The notes beneath the pieces are model-generated. The model worked only from the letters and a program-made list of their open reading frames with translations, did not search any database and was not told the DNA's origin. From NCBI GenBank assembly GCA_019358975.1, contig JAHHIL010000018.1:33952-97951 (forward strand): a DNA stretch of 64,000 bases. Direction: 5' to 3'. This document shows, piece by piece, positions 54,646 through 63,919 of this stretch (position 1 is its first letter; each line of letters begins with the position of its first letter). The position numbers and the translations under genes were made by a program. The stretch is from Trichocoleus desertorum ATA4-8-CV12. GTDB lineage: Bacteria; Cyanobacteriota; Cyanobacteriia; FACHB-46.

Positions 54646-55445
54646 TAATCAACCTCGTAATCCAGAATCACCTGTACCCACTTAGGAGGCGCTGGAATCG
54701 GGTTGCCCAGTCGCTCTAACAAGAGCCAAGCCGCCAGATGGACGATAAATAGGTAAACAATATTGTTAATCACAATCATGACAGCCGCGATCGCCTGAAC
54801 CAGAGCTAACTCAGGCTGAATCAGTAACCCTAGCTTCACGAAGCCCCATTCCACCAGCTCGGTAATCTGAGTCGTGATATAAGCCCACAAGTCGTCGCCC
54901 AACAAGAGCGACACCAACCAAATGCGAAAAAAGAAGCCGAAAGTACCAATAATGGTGCCAATACTGATAGAAACAAACCAATTAGCCTGACGCCGCCATA
55001 AAGCTCCTAATTGAACTCCCAACAGCCCAAAGGGAATAAAAAATAGAATGCTACGGGTAGGCCCCATCAGCACTGATAGCAGCAATCCTGAAACCAGAGC
55101 TGACATCCAGGCTGCCCGATGGCCCCAGCGCAAGTAGACCAGAGCGATCGGAACCGGAAAAAAAATTCGCAACAACGGTCCCATTGGGAAATAATAGTTG
55201 ACCAGCCAGATTAAGCTAGCGGTACTAGCCAAAAATGCGGTCTCCACCATTGCTAAGGGAGCCCCAGCTTGGACATGAGGTTCAGCTAGAGCTAATGGAG
55301 TTTGGGGCTCAAGAGAATGGGCGGCTCGCCCAGCTTCTGTAGACGGGGTAGAATCCGCTGAAGCCTTGGGCAACCTCTCTGGTAGACTTCCTGGTAGCCT
55401 TTCTGGCCGTCTCTCGGAAGGGCGGTCTTCGGAAGAATCACTCAT
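54645..55445 (-). CDS. DUF2232 membrane protein
   Basis: A 266-residue integral membrane protein. The N-terminal 65 residues are polar, Pro/Ser/Arg-rich, followed by about six or seven helices between 67 and 250 (IFFPVPIALVYLRWG, WMSALVSGLLLSVLMG, ILFFIPFGLLGVQLGALW, and others). DUF2232 proteins are distantly related to ECF-type S components and other small-molecule transporters, so a role in uptake of a precursor is conceivable, particularly as the coupled gene is CobT-like (inference). One-base overlap with that gene. Confidence 0.9.
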   Translation of the reverse strand: MSDSSEDRPSERRPERLPGSLPERLPKASADSTPSTEAGRAAHSLEPQTPLALAEPHVQAGAPLAMVETAFLASTASLIWLVNYYFPMGPLLRIFFPVPIALVYLRWGHRAAWMSALVSGLLLSVLMGPTRSILFFIPFGLLGVQLGALWRRQANWFVSISIGTIIGTFGFFFRIWLVSLLLGDDLWAYITTQITELVEWGFVKLGLLIQPELALVQAIAAVMIVINNIVYLFIVHLAAWLLLERLGNPIPAPPKWVQVILDYEVD

Positions 55446-55590
55446 GCACAGTTCGGTAAGCTAGCAGATCTACTCTATACATAAACTTTAGAACCTATCA
55501 GCAGACTCGGCGAGCCTAGTCAGAAGAACTGCCATGAAGCGATCGCAGTCTCAACTGGTGTAGCTAGATAAGCTGAGATGATCACGCCAA

Positions 55591-56295
55591 CTAGACCAAA
55601 AGCCGCTCTAGAGCATGCATGTCGGGGATGCAGAGAATCTCGCGATCGCGCACAATTAATTCTTTCTTCTCTAGCTTATTCAAAACCCGCGTGACAGTTT
55701 CGCGAGCAAGACCGCTCAAGCTACTAAGTTCCCGGTGCGGTAAGTTAGGAATCTCAACCCCTTTTTGGCTGCGTTTTCCCTGACCTTCAGCCAAAAACAA
55801 CAAGATGTCAGCTACCCGCGAGGTACTATCCGACTCACGCAGCCGCAACCGTCGATTCACCTGACGCAGTCGCCGAGCCATCAACTGAGCGAGTCGAATT
55901 CCCGCCATTGGCTCTGAATTAATTAACTGAACAAAGTCCTGCGCTGGCATATTACCAATAACAGTCGGAGCCAATGTAATCACGTCTGTGGAACGAGGCA
56001 CTTCATCGAGAGGAGCCATTTCACCAAACAACTCACCCTTACCCAAAATGTTTAGGGTTACTTCTTTGCCATCCAGGTTGTAAGTGCGAATCTTAACCCA
56101 GCCATCCAAAATGAAGTAAACAGAGCTACCCCAGTCATTTTCCAGCAAAATCACCTGACCGGATGGATGGGTGCGCATGACCACATGTGCAGTGGCCTTA
56201 TCGACCATAGCCTCCGGTAAGCCTTCAAAGAAAGGAGCAGCGCGAATTAGTGTAGGGCTAGAGTGAAGTTCACGAGGGCTATACCGATCTTCCAT
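55591..56295 (-). CDS. CRP-type transcription factor (SYCRP1-like)
   Basis: A 234-residue CRP/FNR regulator. The N-terminal cNMP-binding domain (about 15-140) carries VYFILDGWVKIRTYNLDGKEVTLNILGKGELFGEM followed by VPRSTDV; the Gly-Glu and Arg-Ser residues that bind cAMP in CRP are kept, so it is probably a cAMP receptor like Synechocystis SYCRP1. The C-terminal HTH reads LSSLSGLARETVTRVLNKLE, where RETV and a following Arg match CRP's DNA-contact residues, implying a TGTGA-N6-TCACA-type site. It is not NtcA. It lies 145 bp upstream of the DUF2232 gene on the same strand. Confidence 0.92.
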   Translation of the reverse strand: MEDRYSPRELHSSPTLIRAAPFFEGLPEAMVDKATAHVVMRTHPSGQVILLENDWGSSVYFILDGWVKIRTYNLDGKEVTLNILGKGELFGEMAPLDEVPRSTDVITLAPTVIGNMPAQDFVQLINSEPMAGIRLAQLMARRLRQVNRRLRLRESDSTSRVADILLFLAEGQGKRSQKGVEIPNLPHRELSSLSGLARETVTRVLNKLEKKELIVRDREILCIPDMHALERLLV

Positions 56296-56843
56296 GGGGC
56301 CATTGCAATGTAATTTCTATCAATCAGTAAGGCTGGATGGCCCATAATCTTAAGGCCAACTGGTTCAGATTAAGCCTTAAAACACTAGGACAGTAGAAAA
56401 ATGTCATTGTGACTAATCCGTCAGACTAGCAGGAAATCCACAGCAATAATAGCTTATATCAACCGCCGTAAAACCCACATGCTTTAGCGCTGAGAGATCA
56501 GGCAGTGAGCCGGAGGCAAACAGATTGGGTGTCGCGTTGTTAAGATAAATTTGCCAATCTATTCCTTGCGATCGCAAGACAGCAGTAAATATGAAGATTA
56601 ATCACTAGAACTTCGCTAAGCTCTGATTAACTTCCAGCTAACCTCTACACTGTAGCCTTACATCCCTAGGGAATTGCTCAAACTTACATTTTGGTCTAAG
56701 TTCTGGATAGTACAGGATCAACGATTGGCAAGCCCGCTCTAGACTAGAGGAAACTAAGCAGCTCCCATTGGGCAAACTAACCTTTGAAGTATCCAGAGCC
56801 GTAATCGCTCTATACCTGTCAAGTTCTAGTCAGGGGTTCCATC
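56296..56843. promoter_or_regulatory. Divergent intergenic region (548 bp) upstream of the CRP-like gene and the acidic protein gene
   Basis: No gene is seen. A perfect inverted repeat TGAC-N6-GTCA lies at 56410-56423, about 115 bp upstream of the CRP-like start; it differs from the classical GTGA-N6-TCAC site but may be an autoregulatory operator. The segment 56470-56550 is GC-richer with a possible small hairpin. AGGGG lies 7 nt before the GTG at 56844. Confidence 0.4.
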
Positions 56844-59800
56844 GTGACTTCTCAGAAGGACCAAATCCAAACACTGATCGCTGAAATCGATAAAGTTCTC
56901 CAGAAACCCAGTACCCGTTTACCTTGGGTCATGTCAGGAGAGACAGCTCAGCAGCGCCGGGTGTTAGAGCGAGTTCGTAGCTATCTCGTTTCTCTACAAC
57001 AAAGGATGGCTGCGGACGAACAGTTCTCCCAGGCTAGAACCAAATCTAACCTCTCGACCTATGACATTCAGTACCAGCCGACTCAGGCTACAGATTATGC
57101 AAGAGCTCCGATCGCGCCTATAACGAGTAGTCAAGATGAAGCTGCGCGGCAAATCTTGCAGGCTGTAGTTCAGGAAATGGATCATTTACGCACTAGCCTG
57201 ACGCAGCCTCTACAAGCAGATTTAGAAGCTTTACGGCAACAGCGCGAGTCATTGGTTCAGGAAATTAGACAATTAGAAGCACAACGACAGCACTACTCTC
57301 TAGCGCAGCAGCAGGCCAATCAGCAAAAAATTATCAGCGAATTCTTGCAGGTGTTAATGGGGCGCTTACAAGACAGCCTCGCCCAGCAGGTCGCTCAAGC
57401 TTTGACAACGCTACAGCCTCAGACACCTTACGAACTCAACCCAACTGAACCGATCGCCCTCAGTGGTCGGATGACGGCTGATCAACCTTTGTTCAACCCA
57501 GGGCAACGCTTAGAGCAACTGCAAGTATTGCAAGCTCGCTCCGATCAGCTGTTGATGAACCTAGATTCGACTCTCAGTGTTGTCTTTGAAGCCCTACAGA
57601 GGAATGTTCAAAGTTACCAAGAGTCGCTATCTACTGGCTTGGAGCGGATGCACGGCCTAGGCCAGCAGGGAGAGGTGATGTTCACAGCTTTGGTGAGTCA
57701 CCTAGCCCAGCAGCTAGGCCGAGAAGCGTCTTCTTTCCTGTATTCTTCCCTGCCCCCCTCCGAGTTGGAGTCGGGTACTGCTACTAATGCTGAAGCTGCT
57801 CCTCAACAGACCTCAATTCCTCCTGCTCCAGAGGTGAGTACGGCTGCTCCTTCCCCGGTTGGCGCTCCTCAGACCCCCGTATCGCAACCCAGCTATGATT
57901 CAGCGGCTTTGGACCTGCCTTATGCGGGGGCCGAGCTACGCCAAGAGAGCGATCGCTCCTCTCTGTTGCCAGAACTGGATGATTTGCCAGAACTGGATGA
58001 TGCGGACATTTTGGAGGACTTGAACCTAGAGGGGCTGGATCTCTCAGGTGTGGAATTAGAGGATGTTGAATTAGATAGTGATAATTTGGATGCCTTGCTG
58101 GACGTAGTCCTCAGCAGCAATAGTAGCTCCAGTGCAAATCCATCATCTTTAGCTCAGAGTGAGCTGCCCGATACTTCAGCTCAACCGGGCTGGCAAGATT
58201 CTCCAGCTACACCTTCAGCCGATCTAGCAACATCTGCTTCGGAGCTAGAGTTTTTAGAACAACTCGATATTGCCTTGCAGCACCCAGATGCAGAACCTGA
58301 GTTGGCAAACGCGGATTTGGGAATCAGTTCTGAGTTACCCGGGTTGGGATGGGTCGCAGAGGCCTCTAGCCAGAAGCCTGGTAGTTCTGAAAGCACTGAG
58401 TCAACGCTGGAGCCTAATGACCTCTATGCTGATTTGTTTGGCTCTGACAATTCCGGCGTTGAGATGGAAACACAGCCAGGACTAAAAGACTTTGCCGCAT
58501 CTCCATCCACACCACCTGCGATCGTGGATTTGCCCCTAGTTAACCCACCTGATGTAGCAGATTCCTGGGTTGAGCCTGTAGAGATAGCAGAAGCCGAGCC
58601 TGCCCAGAATAGTGCTTTGTCCTCTATTCAAGCAAGTGACTTATTTGCAGAATTGGAAGCAGCACCTGTAGCCAATATAGAACCTCTGTCAGGAATGGAA
58701 GAGGCGGGGATGGAAGAGGGAATTTCATCCGATCCAACCTTAATCAAGAACGAACTAGACAGAAATGATTTGGACGAGTTGGATCAGACAGGCACGACCC
58801 TAGAAGATTTTCTATTCGCAGATGCCGTTGAGCCCAGCAGCAATGAGAATTCTGAGCTACTCAATTTCAATCCACCCCTTACAGAAGCTGTAGCTCAACC
58901 TTTAGAGGATGTAGAACCTGCAACTGCCCCAGATCCTGCCGAAGATTCTGCCGAGATAGATTTGGATGATTTCAGGTCGAGCTTTATAGACGAGTCAGAT
59001 GAGTTGGGTAATACCAATTCACTCGCGGAATTGGCAGAGCTATTGGGGGGTGCCGAAGTGGCGACCGAAACACCCTCAGCGGGAACACCTACAACTGCCT
59101 CTCCTAATTTATCGAGCCAGCCTAATTTAGAAGATATTGAGAGTGAGAGTGAGCTACTGTTGTCAGAGTTCTCACTCCAGGACGTGCCAGTATTAAGTGC
59201 GAATGATACTAATCAGACTCTGGAGGATGCTTATGTGCCAGCTGCTCCTGAAGAGTATTTAATTGCGATCGATGATGATTTAGGAGATGAAACCGAAGCT
59301 AGCTTGTGGCTAGACGAGAATATTGTCCAGCAATTGAATGAAGACCTCTTTAGCCTAGAGAGTTCGGATGGTCTGTTTTTTGAAAGTGCCGATGCTAACG
59401 AGAATAGAGCAGCTGAAACTAGGGGCTCTGAAGCTAGAGGATTTGAGAGTAGAGAAACGGCCCCTAGCACCCCTAGCAATATAGAGGATGCAGATCTGGA
59501 ATCTGCTGATCCATTGGCCCTGGACGTGCAAACGCCTCCAGCAAGCTTAAACGAGGCTCAGTCATCCGATTCTCAGGCTTGGGATAACCTCACCTTAGAA
59601 GATTTTGCAGAGACGTTACCGGAGACATTGCCTACAGTCGATGCAGAACCACCTGAAGCCCTACCAAATGACTTGGCGGCTTTCTGGGAAGGTACTGATT
59701 TTCCCTCGACTTCTACCGAACCTCCTGACTTAACTTTGGATGGGTTTGACTTATTAGCAGATCTACCGGAGATCACTCCGCCACCCCCGGCAGAGAAATT

Positions 59801-59993
59801 GGCACCTACAGCCCCCACCACTCAGCTTCCCGTCAATCCACCCACAGAACTGGATACGCAAAGCTTAACCATCGATGATGCGTTTATAGGTTTTTCAGAA
59901 GCGACGAACCAGCCAGCAGTAGACAATAGCGATCGCAATGTAGAACCGTCCGATCCACCCAACCTTCAGCCCGACGAAAAAAAAAAGATCTAG
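56844..59993 (+). CDS. Long acidic coiled-coil protein (probable N-terminal part of a frameshifted fusion with the Hsp70-like gene)
   Basis: From GTG 56844 (AGGGG 7 nt upstream) the frame runs 1049 residues. An N-terminal helical domain (1-65; MTSQKDQIQTLIAEIDKVLQ) is followed by a coiled coil (about 100-190), another helical region to about 300, and then a 700-residue disordered acidic part rich in Asp, Glu, Ser and Pro. The frame ends DEKKKI just after a run of ten A (59977-59986). In the -1 frame the reading goes on without a stop into the Hsp70-like ORF, with the same Pro/Asp/Glu-rich composition, so the two are probably one gene of about 1754 codons, or one product of slippage. Function unknown. 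Confidence 0.85.
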   Translation: MTSQKDQIQTLIAEIDKVLQKPSTRLPWVMSGETAQQRRVLERVRSYLVSLQQRMAADEQFSQARTKSNLSTYDIQYQPTQATDYARAPIAPITSSQDEAARQILQAVVQEMDHLRTSLTQPLQADLEALRQQRESLVQEIRQLEAQRQHYSLAQQQANQQKIISEFLQVLMGRLQDSLAQQVAQALTTLQPQTPYELNPTEPIALSGRMTADQPLFNPGQRLEQLQVLQARSDQLLMNLDSTLSVVFEALQRNVQSYQESLSTGLERMHGLGQQGEVMFTALVSHLAQQLGREASSFLYSSLPPSELESGTATNAEAAPQQTSIPPAPEVSTAAPSPVGAPQTPVSQPSYDSAALDLPYAGAELRQESDRSSLLPELDDLPELDDADILEDLNLEGLDLSGVELEDVELDSDNLDALLDVVLSSNSSSSANPSSLAQSELPDTSAQPGWQDSPATPSADLATSASELEFLEQLDIALQHPDAEPELANADLGISSELPGLGWVAEASSQKPGSSESTESTLEPNDLYADLFGSDNSGVEMETQPGLKDFAASPSTPPAIVDLPLVNPPDVADSWVEPVEIAEAEPAQNSALSSIQASDLFAELEAAPVANIEPLSGMEEAGMEEGISSDPTLIKNELDRNDLDELDQTGTTLEDFLFADAVEPSSNENSELLNFNPPLTEAVAQPLEDVEPATAPDPAEDSAEIDLDDFRSSFIDESDELGNTNSLAELAELLGGAEVATETPSAGTPTTASPNLSSQPNLEDIESESELLLSEFSLQDVPVLSANDTNQTLEDAYVPAAPEEYLIAIDDDLGDETEASLWLDENIVQQLNEDLFSLESSDGLFFESADANENRAAETRGSEARGFESRETAPSTPSNIEDADLESADPLALDVQTPPASLNEAQSSDSQAWDNLTLEDFAETLPETLPTVDAEPPEALPNDLAAFWEGTDFPSTSTEPPDLTLDGFDLLADLPEITPPPPAEKLAPTAPTTQLPVNPPTELDTQSLTIDDAFIGFSEATNQPAVDNSDRNVEPSDPPNLQPDEKKKI
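59977..59993 (+). other. A10 run with A AAA AAG slippery heptamer and overlapping stop
   Basis: Ten A at 59977-59986 followed by G. In frame 0 the codons are GAA AAA AAA AAG ATC TAG. The heptamer A AAA AAG (59981-59987) is the classical -1 slip site used in E. coli dnaX. Just downstream GATCTAG (59987-59993) pairs perfectly with CTAGATC (60029-60035), giving a possible stem directly after the slip site. RNA polymerase slippage adding one A would have the same effect. Confidence 0.75.
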
Positions 59994-60070
59994 CAGCTCC
60001 TAGCCCTGAAGCAAGCCCTAAAGCAACCCTAGATCCTGACCTCAAAACTGAGCTGAAAAATCCCAGCGAT

Positions 60071-62107
60071 TTGCCTAACCTAGCAGAACCGCAAAATTTG
60101 CCAGCCAAACCTCAAGCTTGGGAAGTCGTGGAGGAAGAGACGAAACGGGCTTGGTATTTAGGAGTTGACTTTGGGACCACAGGCTTGTCAGCTGTGTTAC
60201 TCGATCGCGTCAGTCAGAAGCTGTATCCGATCTATTGGCTAGAGCAAGCACTAGATGTAGAAACTAAATCTTTTCGCTTACCGACCGCTATCTATTTGTC
60301 AGCTCAGTCATTAGCATCCCCTGAGTTACCTGAAAGTAGTGTTGCGGTAGGCTCTCTGGCTCTTACAATGGCCTTGCGCGATCGCGATGCCTCAGCGGCC
60401 CATGCTTTAGCTCTACCGGAAACGACAGGACTGACACCAGAACTACTCATCCAGAATCTTAAGCCGTACTTGAAAATCGGCATTCCTCATTACGCTGCCG
60501 TCACTGACAACTGGGAGCCTGTAGCTCAGTGGTCCGACTATCGCCAAATTCCTCTGAGTTGGTTACAGCAATCACTACAGACCTTGTTACGGACGCTAAA
60601 CCCCGCTACTGATAACACCTCTAATCTAGTCTGTGGTGCCAGTGGTTTGGAGACAAATGTTCTCAAGGCTGCTTTGACTCAGCTAGAAGGAGTGATATTG
60701 GGCTATCCTGCCAATTGGCCTGACACCTATAATTTCAATCTGCGCGAAGCAGTTTTAACCGCCAAATTGGTAGCTCGTCCTGAGCAAATCTTCTTCATCG
60801 AAGATGCGATCGCTGCTGTTTTATCAGGGTTAAGAAATCCTCACCGTCCCCAATGGAAAGGCGGCACCCTTGTGGTCAATGCGGGAGCCACCACTACCGA
60901 AATGGTAATGGTAAACCTGCCTGATCATCTCCAGGATCTAACCTATAGTGACTTCAGCCTGCGTAGCCTACCTTATGCGGGAAATGTCATTGATCAAGAT
61001 ATTATTTGTCAACTCTTGCATCCTCAATGGTTCCGTCAACCCCGGACTGCCAATCGAGGCAATATCGTAGAGACCCAATGGCACTGGCAAGCCGATCATG
61101 CTGCCTTGGATGGCATTGCTTGGGACAGCTTAGGGCTAGACACACTACCGCTACCGATTGCGGGCGAACCCGATCTCGAAACTCGGCATCGCCTCCAGCA
61201 ACGCCTAGAAAGCTCACCCCTAGGCCAAGGTTTATTGGAGGCAGCTAGACATCTAAAGCTAATTTTGCAACACGAAGACCAGTTTACGTTCGAACTGGGC
61301 GATCAGCGCTGGATGATTATGCGGCGACAACTGGAAAGCCAAGTATTTCTACCTTTCATTCAACGTTTGAATCGAGAACTAAACGTGCTGCTGAGCCAGA
61401 CAGGTTTACCGATTCAAGCCATTAATCAGGTAGTCTGTACAGGTGGAACGGCTTCTTTGCCCGCGATCGCCCGTTGGCTACGCCAGAAACTGCCAAACGC
61501 TACGATTATTCAGGATACTTATCAAAGCGATCGCGGTTTGAATTTGGGTCATAGAGTTGCTCCTCCAGAGGGGGTTTACAGCGTAGAAACAAGTGCTGGA
61601 GAAGCAGAGCTAGAAACACCTGTTTTGGGCGATCGCTTAGTTTCTTGTAGCCGCGTCGCTTATGGCTTAGCAGCATTGCCGTTGTATCCGCAAGTTCTAG
61701 ACCTACCTCGACAGCAATATGGCGATTATTTTCTGCTCCTAGAATTGTTGCGCGCTTTTCCAGAACAGCCTGTCTCTGTAGCAGGAATTATGCAACTTCT
61801 AGAGCGTCGTGGCATTAACACCCATGCTTGCCAGCTACATATTCTGGCTCTTCTAGAAGGGCATTTGCCACCAGGCTTAATACCTTCAGAACAGGATAGA
61901 AATTCTCTAACAGAAACGTCGAGACAATATCTAGATGCTCAAGCTCTCACCGCTGCCCCCCTGTTCTTCAAGGAGGGAAATCAAATCTATCGTCCCAATC
62001 TAGAGCAATGTCAGCGCTTACGGGAGTACTTGAGCCAAATAATGGTAAACACCCACCAAACTTTGGAAGAACCGTTCGCGGTCAATTTGCATTTATCAGT
62101 GCAGTAG
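60071..62107 (+). CDS. Hsp70/actin-fold ATPase-like protein (probable C-terminal part of the fusion)
   Basis: The first possible separate start in this frame is TTG 60071, with no ribosome binding site; the frame is open back to the A10 run, so it probably continues the upstream protein. It contains an Hsp70-type nucleotide-binding domain: phosphate-1 loop YLGVDFGTTGLSAVLLD (residues 29-45 from the TTG), a phosphate-2-like VVNAGATTTEMVMV (about 270), and an adenosine motif VVCTGGTASLPAIARWL (about 455). About 200 further residues follow, helical, ending in NLHLSVQ. No peptide-binding Hsp70 C-terminal domain is evident. The job is unknown; it may be a chaperone-like or scaffold ATPase. Confidence 0.85.
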   Translation: MPNLAEPQNLPAKPQAWEVVEEETKRAWYLGVDFGTTGLSAVLLDRVSQKLYPIYWLEQALDVETKSFRLPTAIYLSAQSLASPELPESSVAVGSLALTMALRDRDASAAHALALPETTGLTPELLIQNLKPYLKIGIPHYAAVTDNWEPVAQWSDYRQIPLSWLQQSLQTLLRTLNPATDNTSNLVCGASGLETNVLKAALTQLEGVILGYPANWPDTYNFNLREAVLTAKLVARPEQIFFIEDAIAAVLSGLRNPHRPQWKGGTLVVNAGATTTEMVMVNLPDHLQDLTYSDFSLRSLPYAGNVIDQDIICQLLHPQWFRQPRTANRGNIVETQWHWQADHAALDGIAWDSLGLDTLPLPIAGEPDLETRHRLQQRLESSPLGQGLLEAARHLKLILQHEDQFTFELGDQRWMIMRRQLESQVFLPFIQRLNRELNVLLSQTGLPIQAINQVVCTGGTASLPAIARWLRQKLPNATIIQDTYQSDRGLNLGHRVAPPEGVYSVETSAGEAELETPVLGDRLVSCSRVAYGLAALPLYPQVLDLPRQQYGDYFLLLELLRAFPEQPVSVAGIMQLLERRGINTHACQLHILALLEGHLPPGLIPSEQDRNSLTETSRQYLDAQALTAAPLFFKEGNQIYRPNLEQCQRLREYLSQIMVNTHQTLEEPFAVNLHLSVQ

Positions 62108-62481
62108 AGCTTTTATATGCTCAGTACTAGCAATAAGTTCGACAGAGCTTAATCGTTGACCTCAAAAGTGGTCCGTAGGGGAAAATTACGAATCAGGCCA
62201 ACTCAGAATTTTCGCTGGAAGTCTAGTCATTGAAGCAGGCTTTTCCGTATTCATGTCACCGCATTATTACAGCGATCGCTGCAAGCAGGTGTTTGAGGAT
62301 TAGCTCCAAATAGCGCTTTGACTGAGTTTTCCACAGCAACAGCCACATCAGAAGTTTATAGAACAGCTAACAAGTTCAAAGATTAGACGAATCTATGATA
62401 TTTCTCTTCTCTTGCATAAAGGCGGCTTCGTATAGTTACAGGTGAGGATACGGAAACCTTAGAGCGACTTACCTATCAGCT
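62108..62481. other. Intergenic region (374 bp)
   Basis: Spacer between the Hsp70-like gene and the sugar transferase gene. One HIP1 copy near 62272 is seen. No T-tract terminator, repeat or RNA gene stands out. Confidence 0.4.
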
Positions 62482-63165
62482 GTGATTACAACTTCTGATC
62501 TCTCTCCTACTAACTTCACCACCAGCAGTTTCATCAAATTTGGCTGTGCTGCTGACATGCACCCCTCGGTTAATAGCAAAGTCAAGCGCCTGCTCGATAT
62601 CCTAGGTGCCTTAGTAGGATTGGTCATGACTGCCGCGATCGCCATTCCCGTTGCGATCGCCCTTCAGCTTGATAATCCAGGTCCTATCTTCTACAGCCAA
62701 ATGCGCTGCGGTTGCCAAGGAAACCCTTTCCGCATCTGGAAATTCCGCTCAATGGTGGCAGACGCCGACCAACTCAAGCATCTAGTCACAAATGAGGCCA
62801 AAGGTCATATCTTCAAAAACCAAGCTGATCCTCGTGTGACTCGTGTCGGTCGTTTTCTCAGAAAAACCAGTCTAGATGAGCTGCCCCAGTTTTGGAATGT
62901 GCTGATGGGAGACATGAGCCTAGTCGGAACTCGGCCTCCCACAATTGATGAGGTCAAGCGTTACAACAGACGGCACTGGCAGAGACTGAATGTCAAGCCT
63001 GGAATGACCGGAGAATGGCAGGTACATGGCCGCTCCACTGTCAAGGATTTTGAACAAGTTGTCAGCTTAGACCTCCGCTATCAACGCCGCTGGTCCATTG
63101 CTTATGACCTTCACCTCATCATTAAAACGATTGGCGTTGTCTTGAATAAAGATGGTGCTTGCTAA
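62482..63165 (+). CDS. Undecaprenyl-phosphate sugar phosphotransferase (bacterial sugar transferase family)
   Basis: A 227-residue monotopic phosphoglycosyl transferase of the WbaP/PglC catalytic-domain type, which starts a lipid-linked saccharide for exopolysaccharide or O-antigen-like chains. It lacks the N-terminal multi-helix part of WbaP, so is of the short type. Features: [28 protein letters not shown] (re-entrant helix, about 33-60), [25 protein letters not shown], the catalytic Asp-Glu in [26 protein letters not shown], and [13 protein letters not shown]. All key motifs are present. It starts at GTG 62482. There are no other glycan genes beside it. Confidence 0.93.
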   Translation: MITTSDLSPTNFTTSSFIKFGCAADMHPSVNSKVKRLLDILGALVGLVMTAAIAIPVAIALQLDNPGPIFYSQMRCGCQGNPFRIWKFRSMVADADQLKHLVTNEAKGHIFKNQADPRVTRVGRFLRKTSLDELPQFWNVLMGDMSLVGTRPPTIDEVKRYNRRHWQRLNVKPGMTGEWQVHGRSTVKDFEQVVSLDLRYQRRWSIAYDLHLIIKTIGVVLNKDGAC

Positions 63166-63344
63166 GCCACAAACAACGCTCTAGGGCTTTGGTTGCAATC
63201 GGTTTCTAAATATTTCGTCACTTCAAGCGAAGGCTCTTCTTAGGCAGTCTTCGCTTTAGGCGTTTTAGTATCACCCATTCTTAGGAACATCAGTCAGTAC
63301 TATTGCAAATAGCCGAAGTCGGTACATATTACTCGCGTTAATTT

Positions 63345-63875
63345 ATGACTGTTCCTACCTGGATCACGCTATCTCGTTTGCTGGGTGTCCCTTTACTGCT
63401 TTACGGTTTGCATGATCCCACCCCAGAAGCCCGTTGGTTTTGTCTAGCCATTTTCTTGGTTGCAGCAGGCACTGACTGGCTTGATGGTTATCTAGCCCGC
63501 AAGCTGAATCAAGTAACAGATTTAGGTAAGTTTCTTGATCCCCTTGTAGATAAGCTACTGGTCTTAGCACCGCTACTGGCTCTGATTGAGCTAGGCCAAG
63601 TGCCAGCTTGGGGAGTTTTTTTGATTTTGGGTCGAGAACTTACGATCGCAGGTTGGCGAGTTAACCCCACTATGACAGGCGGCACGATTACAGGGGCAAA
63701 CCTCTGGGGAAAACTCAAAACAGTCAGCCAAATCGCCGCGATCGCTCTCCTGATTGCTCCGTTACCTCCCGTTTGGACAACTCCTAGCCTAGTAGCCTTT
63801 TGGCTGGCTGTCGTTTTGACGTGGGTATCTGGAGCAATTTATCTGTGGCCGCAACGGCCTCACCCCGTCGCCTAA
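63345..63875 (+). CDS. pgsA: CDP-diacylglycerol--glycerol-3-phosphate 3-phosphatidyltransferase PgsA
   Basis: Makes phosphatidylglycerolphosphate, the precursor of phosphatidylglycerol, which is essential for photosystems. The 176-residue membrane protein holds the CDP-alcohol phosphotransferase motif D-G-x2-A-R-x8-G-x3-D-x3-D intact in DGYLARKLNQVTDLGKFLDPLVD (residues 49-71). It begins MTVPTWITLSRLLGVPLLL, has about five membrane helices and ends in a short polar tail. The usual length is 175-190. A palindrome follows its stop. Confidence 0.95.
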   Translation: MTVPTWITLSRLLGVPLLLYGLHDPTPEARWFCLAIFLVAAGTDWLDGYLARKLNQVTDLGKFLDPLVDKLLVLAPLLALIELGQVPAWGVFLILGRELTIAGWRVNPTMTGGTITGANLWGKLKTVSQIAAIALLIAPLPPVWTTPSLVAFWLAVVLTWVSGAIYLWPQRPHPVA

Positions 63876-63892
63876 AACTAACTCGCGGTTAT

Positions 63893-63919
63893 CCCCTCCT
63901 TCAGCAAAGCAAGGAGGGG
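63893..63919. repeat. CCCCTCCTT/AAGGAGGGG palindrome after pgsA
   Basis: A perfect 9-bp stem with a 9-nt loop, 18 bp after the pgsA stop. It has no T tract. It may stabilise the 3' end of the pgsA mRNA or be a dispersed repeat related to 47024-47046. The remaining bases to the window end show no gene. Confidence 0.5.

Noticed and set aside
56410..56423. TGAC-N6-GTCA as a classical CRP site upstream of the CRP-like gene
   Set aside because: The CRP core is GTGA-N6-TCAC; the half-sites do not match, so it is only noted as an inverted repeat.
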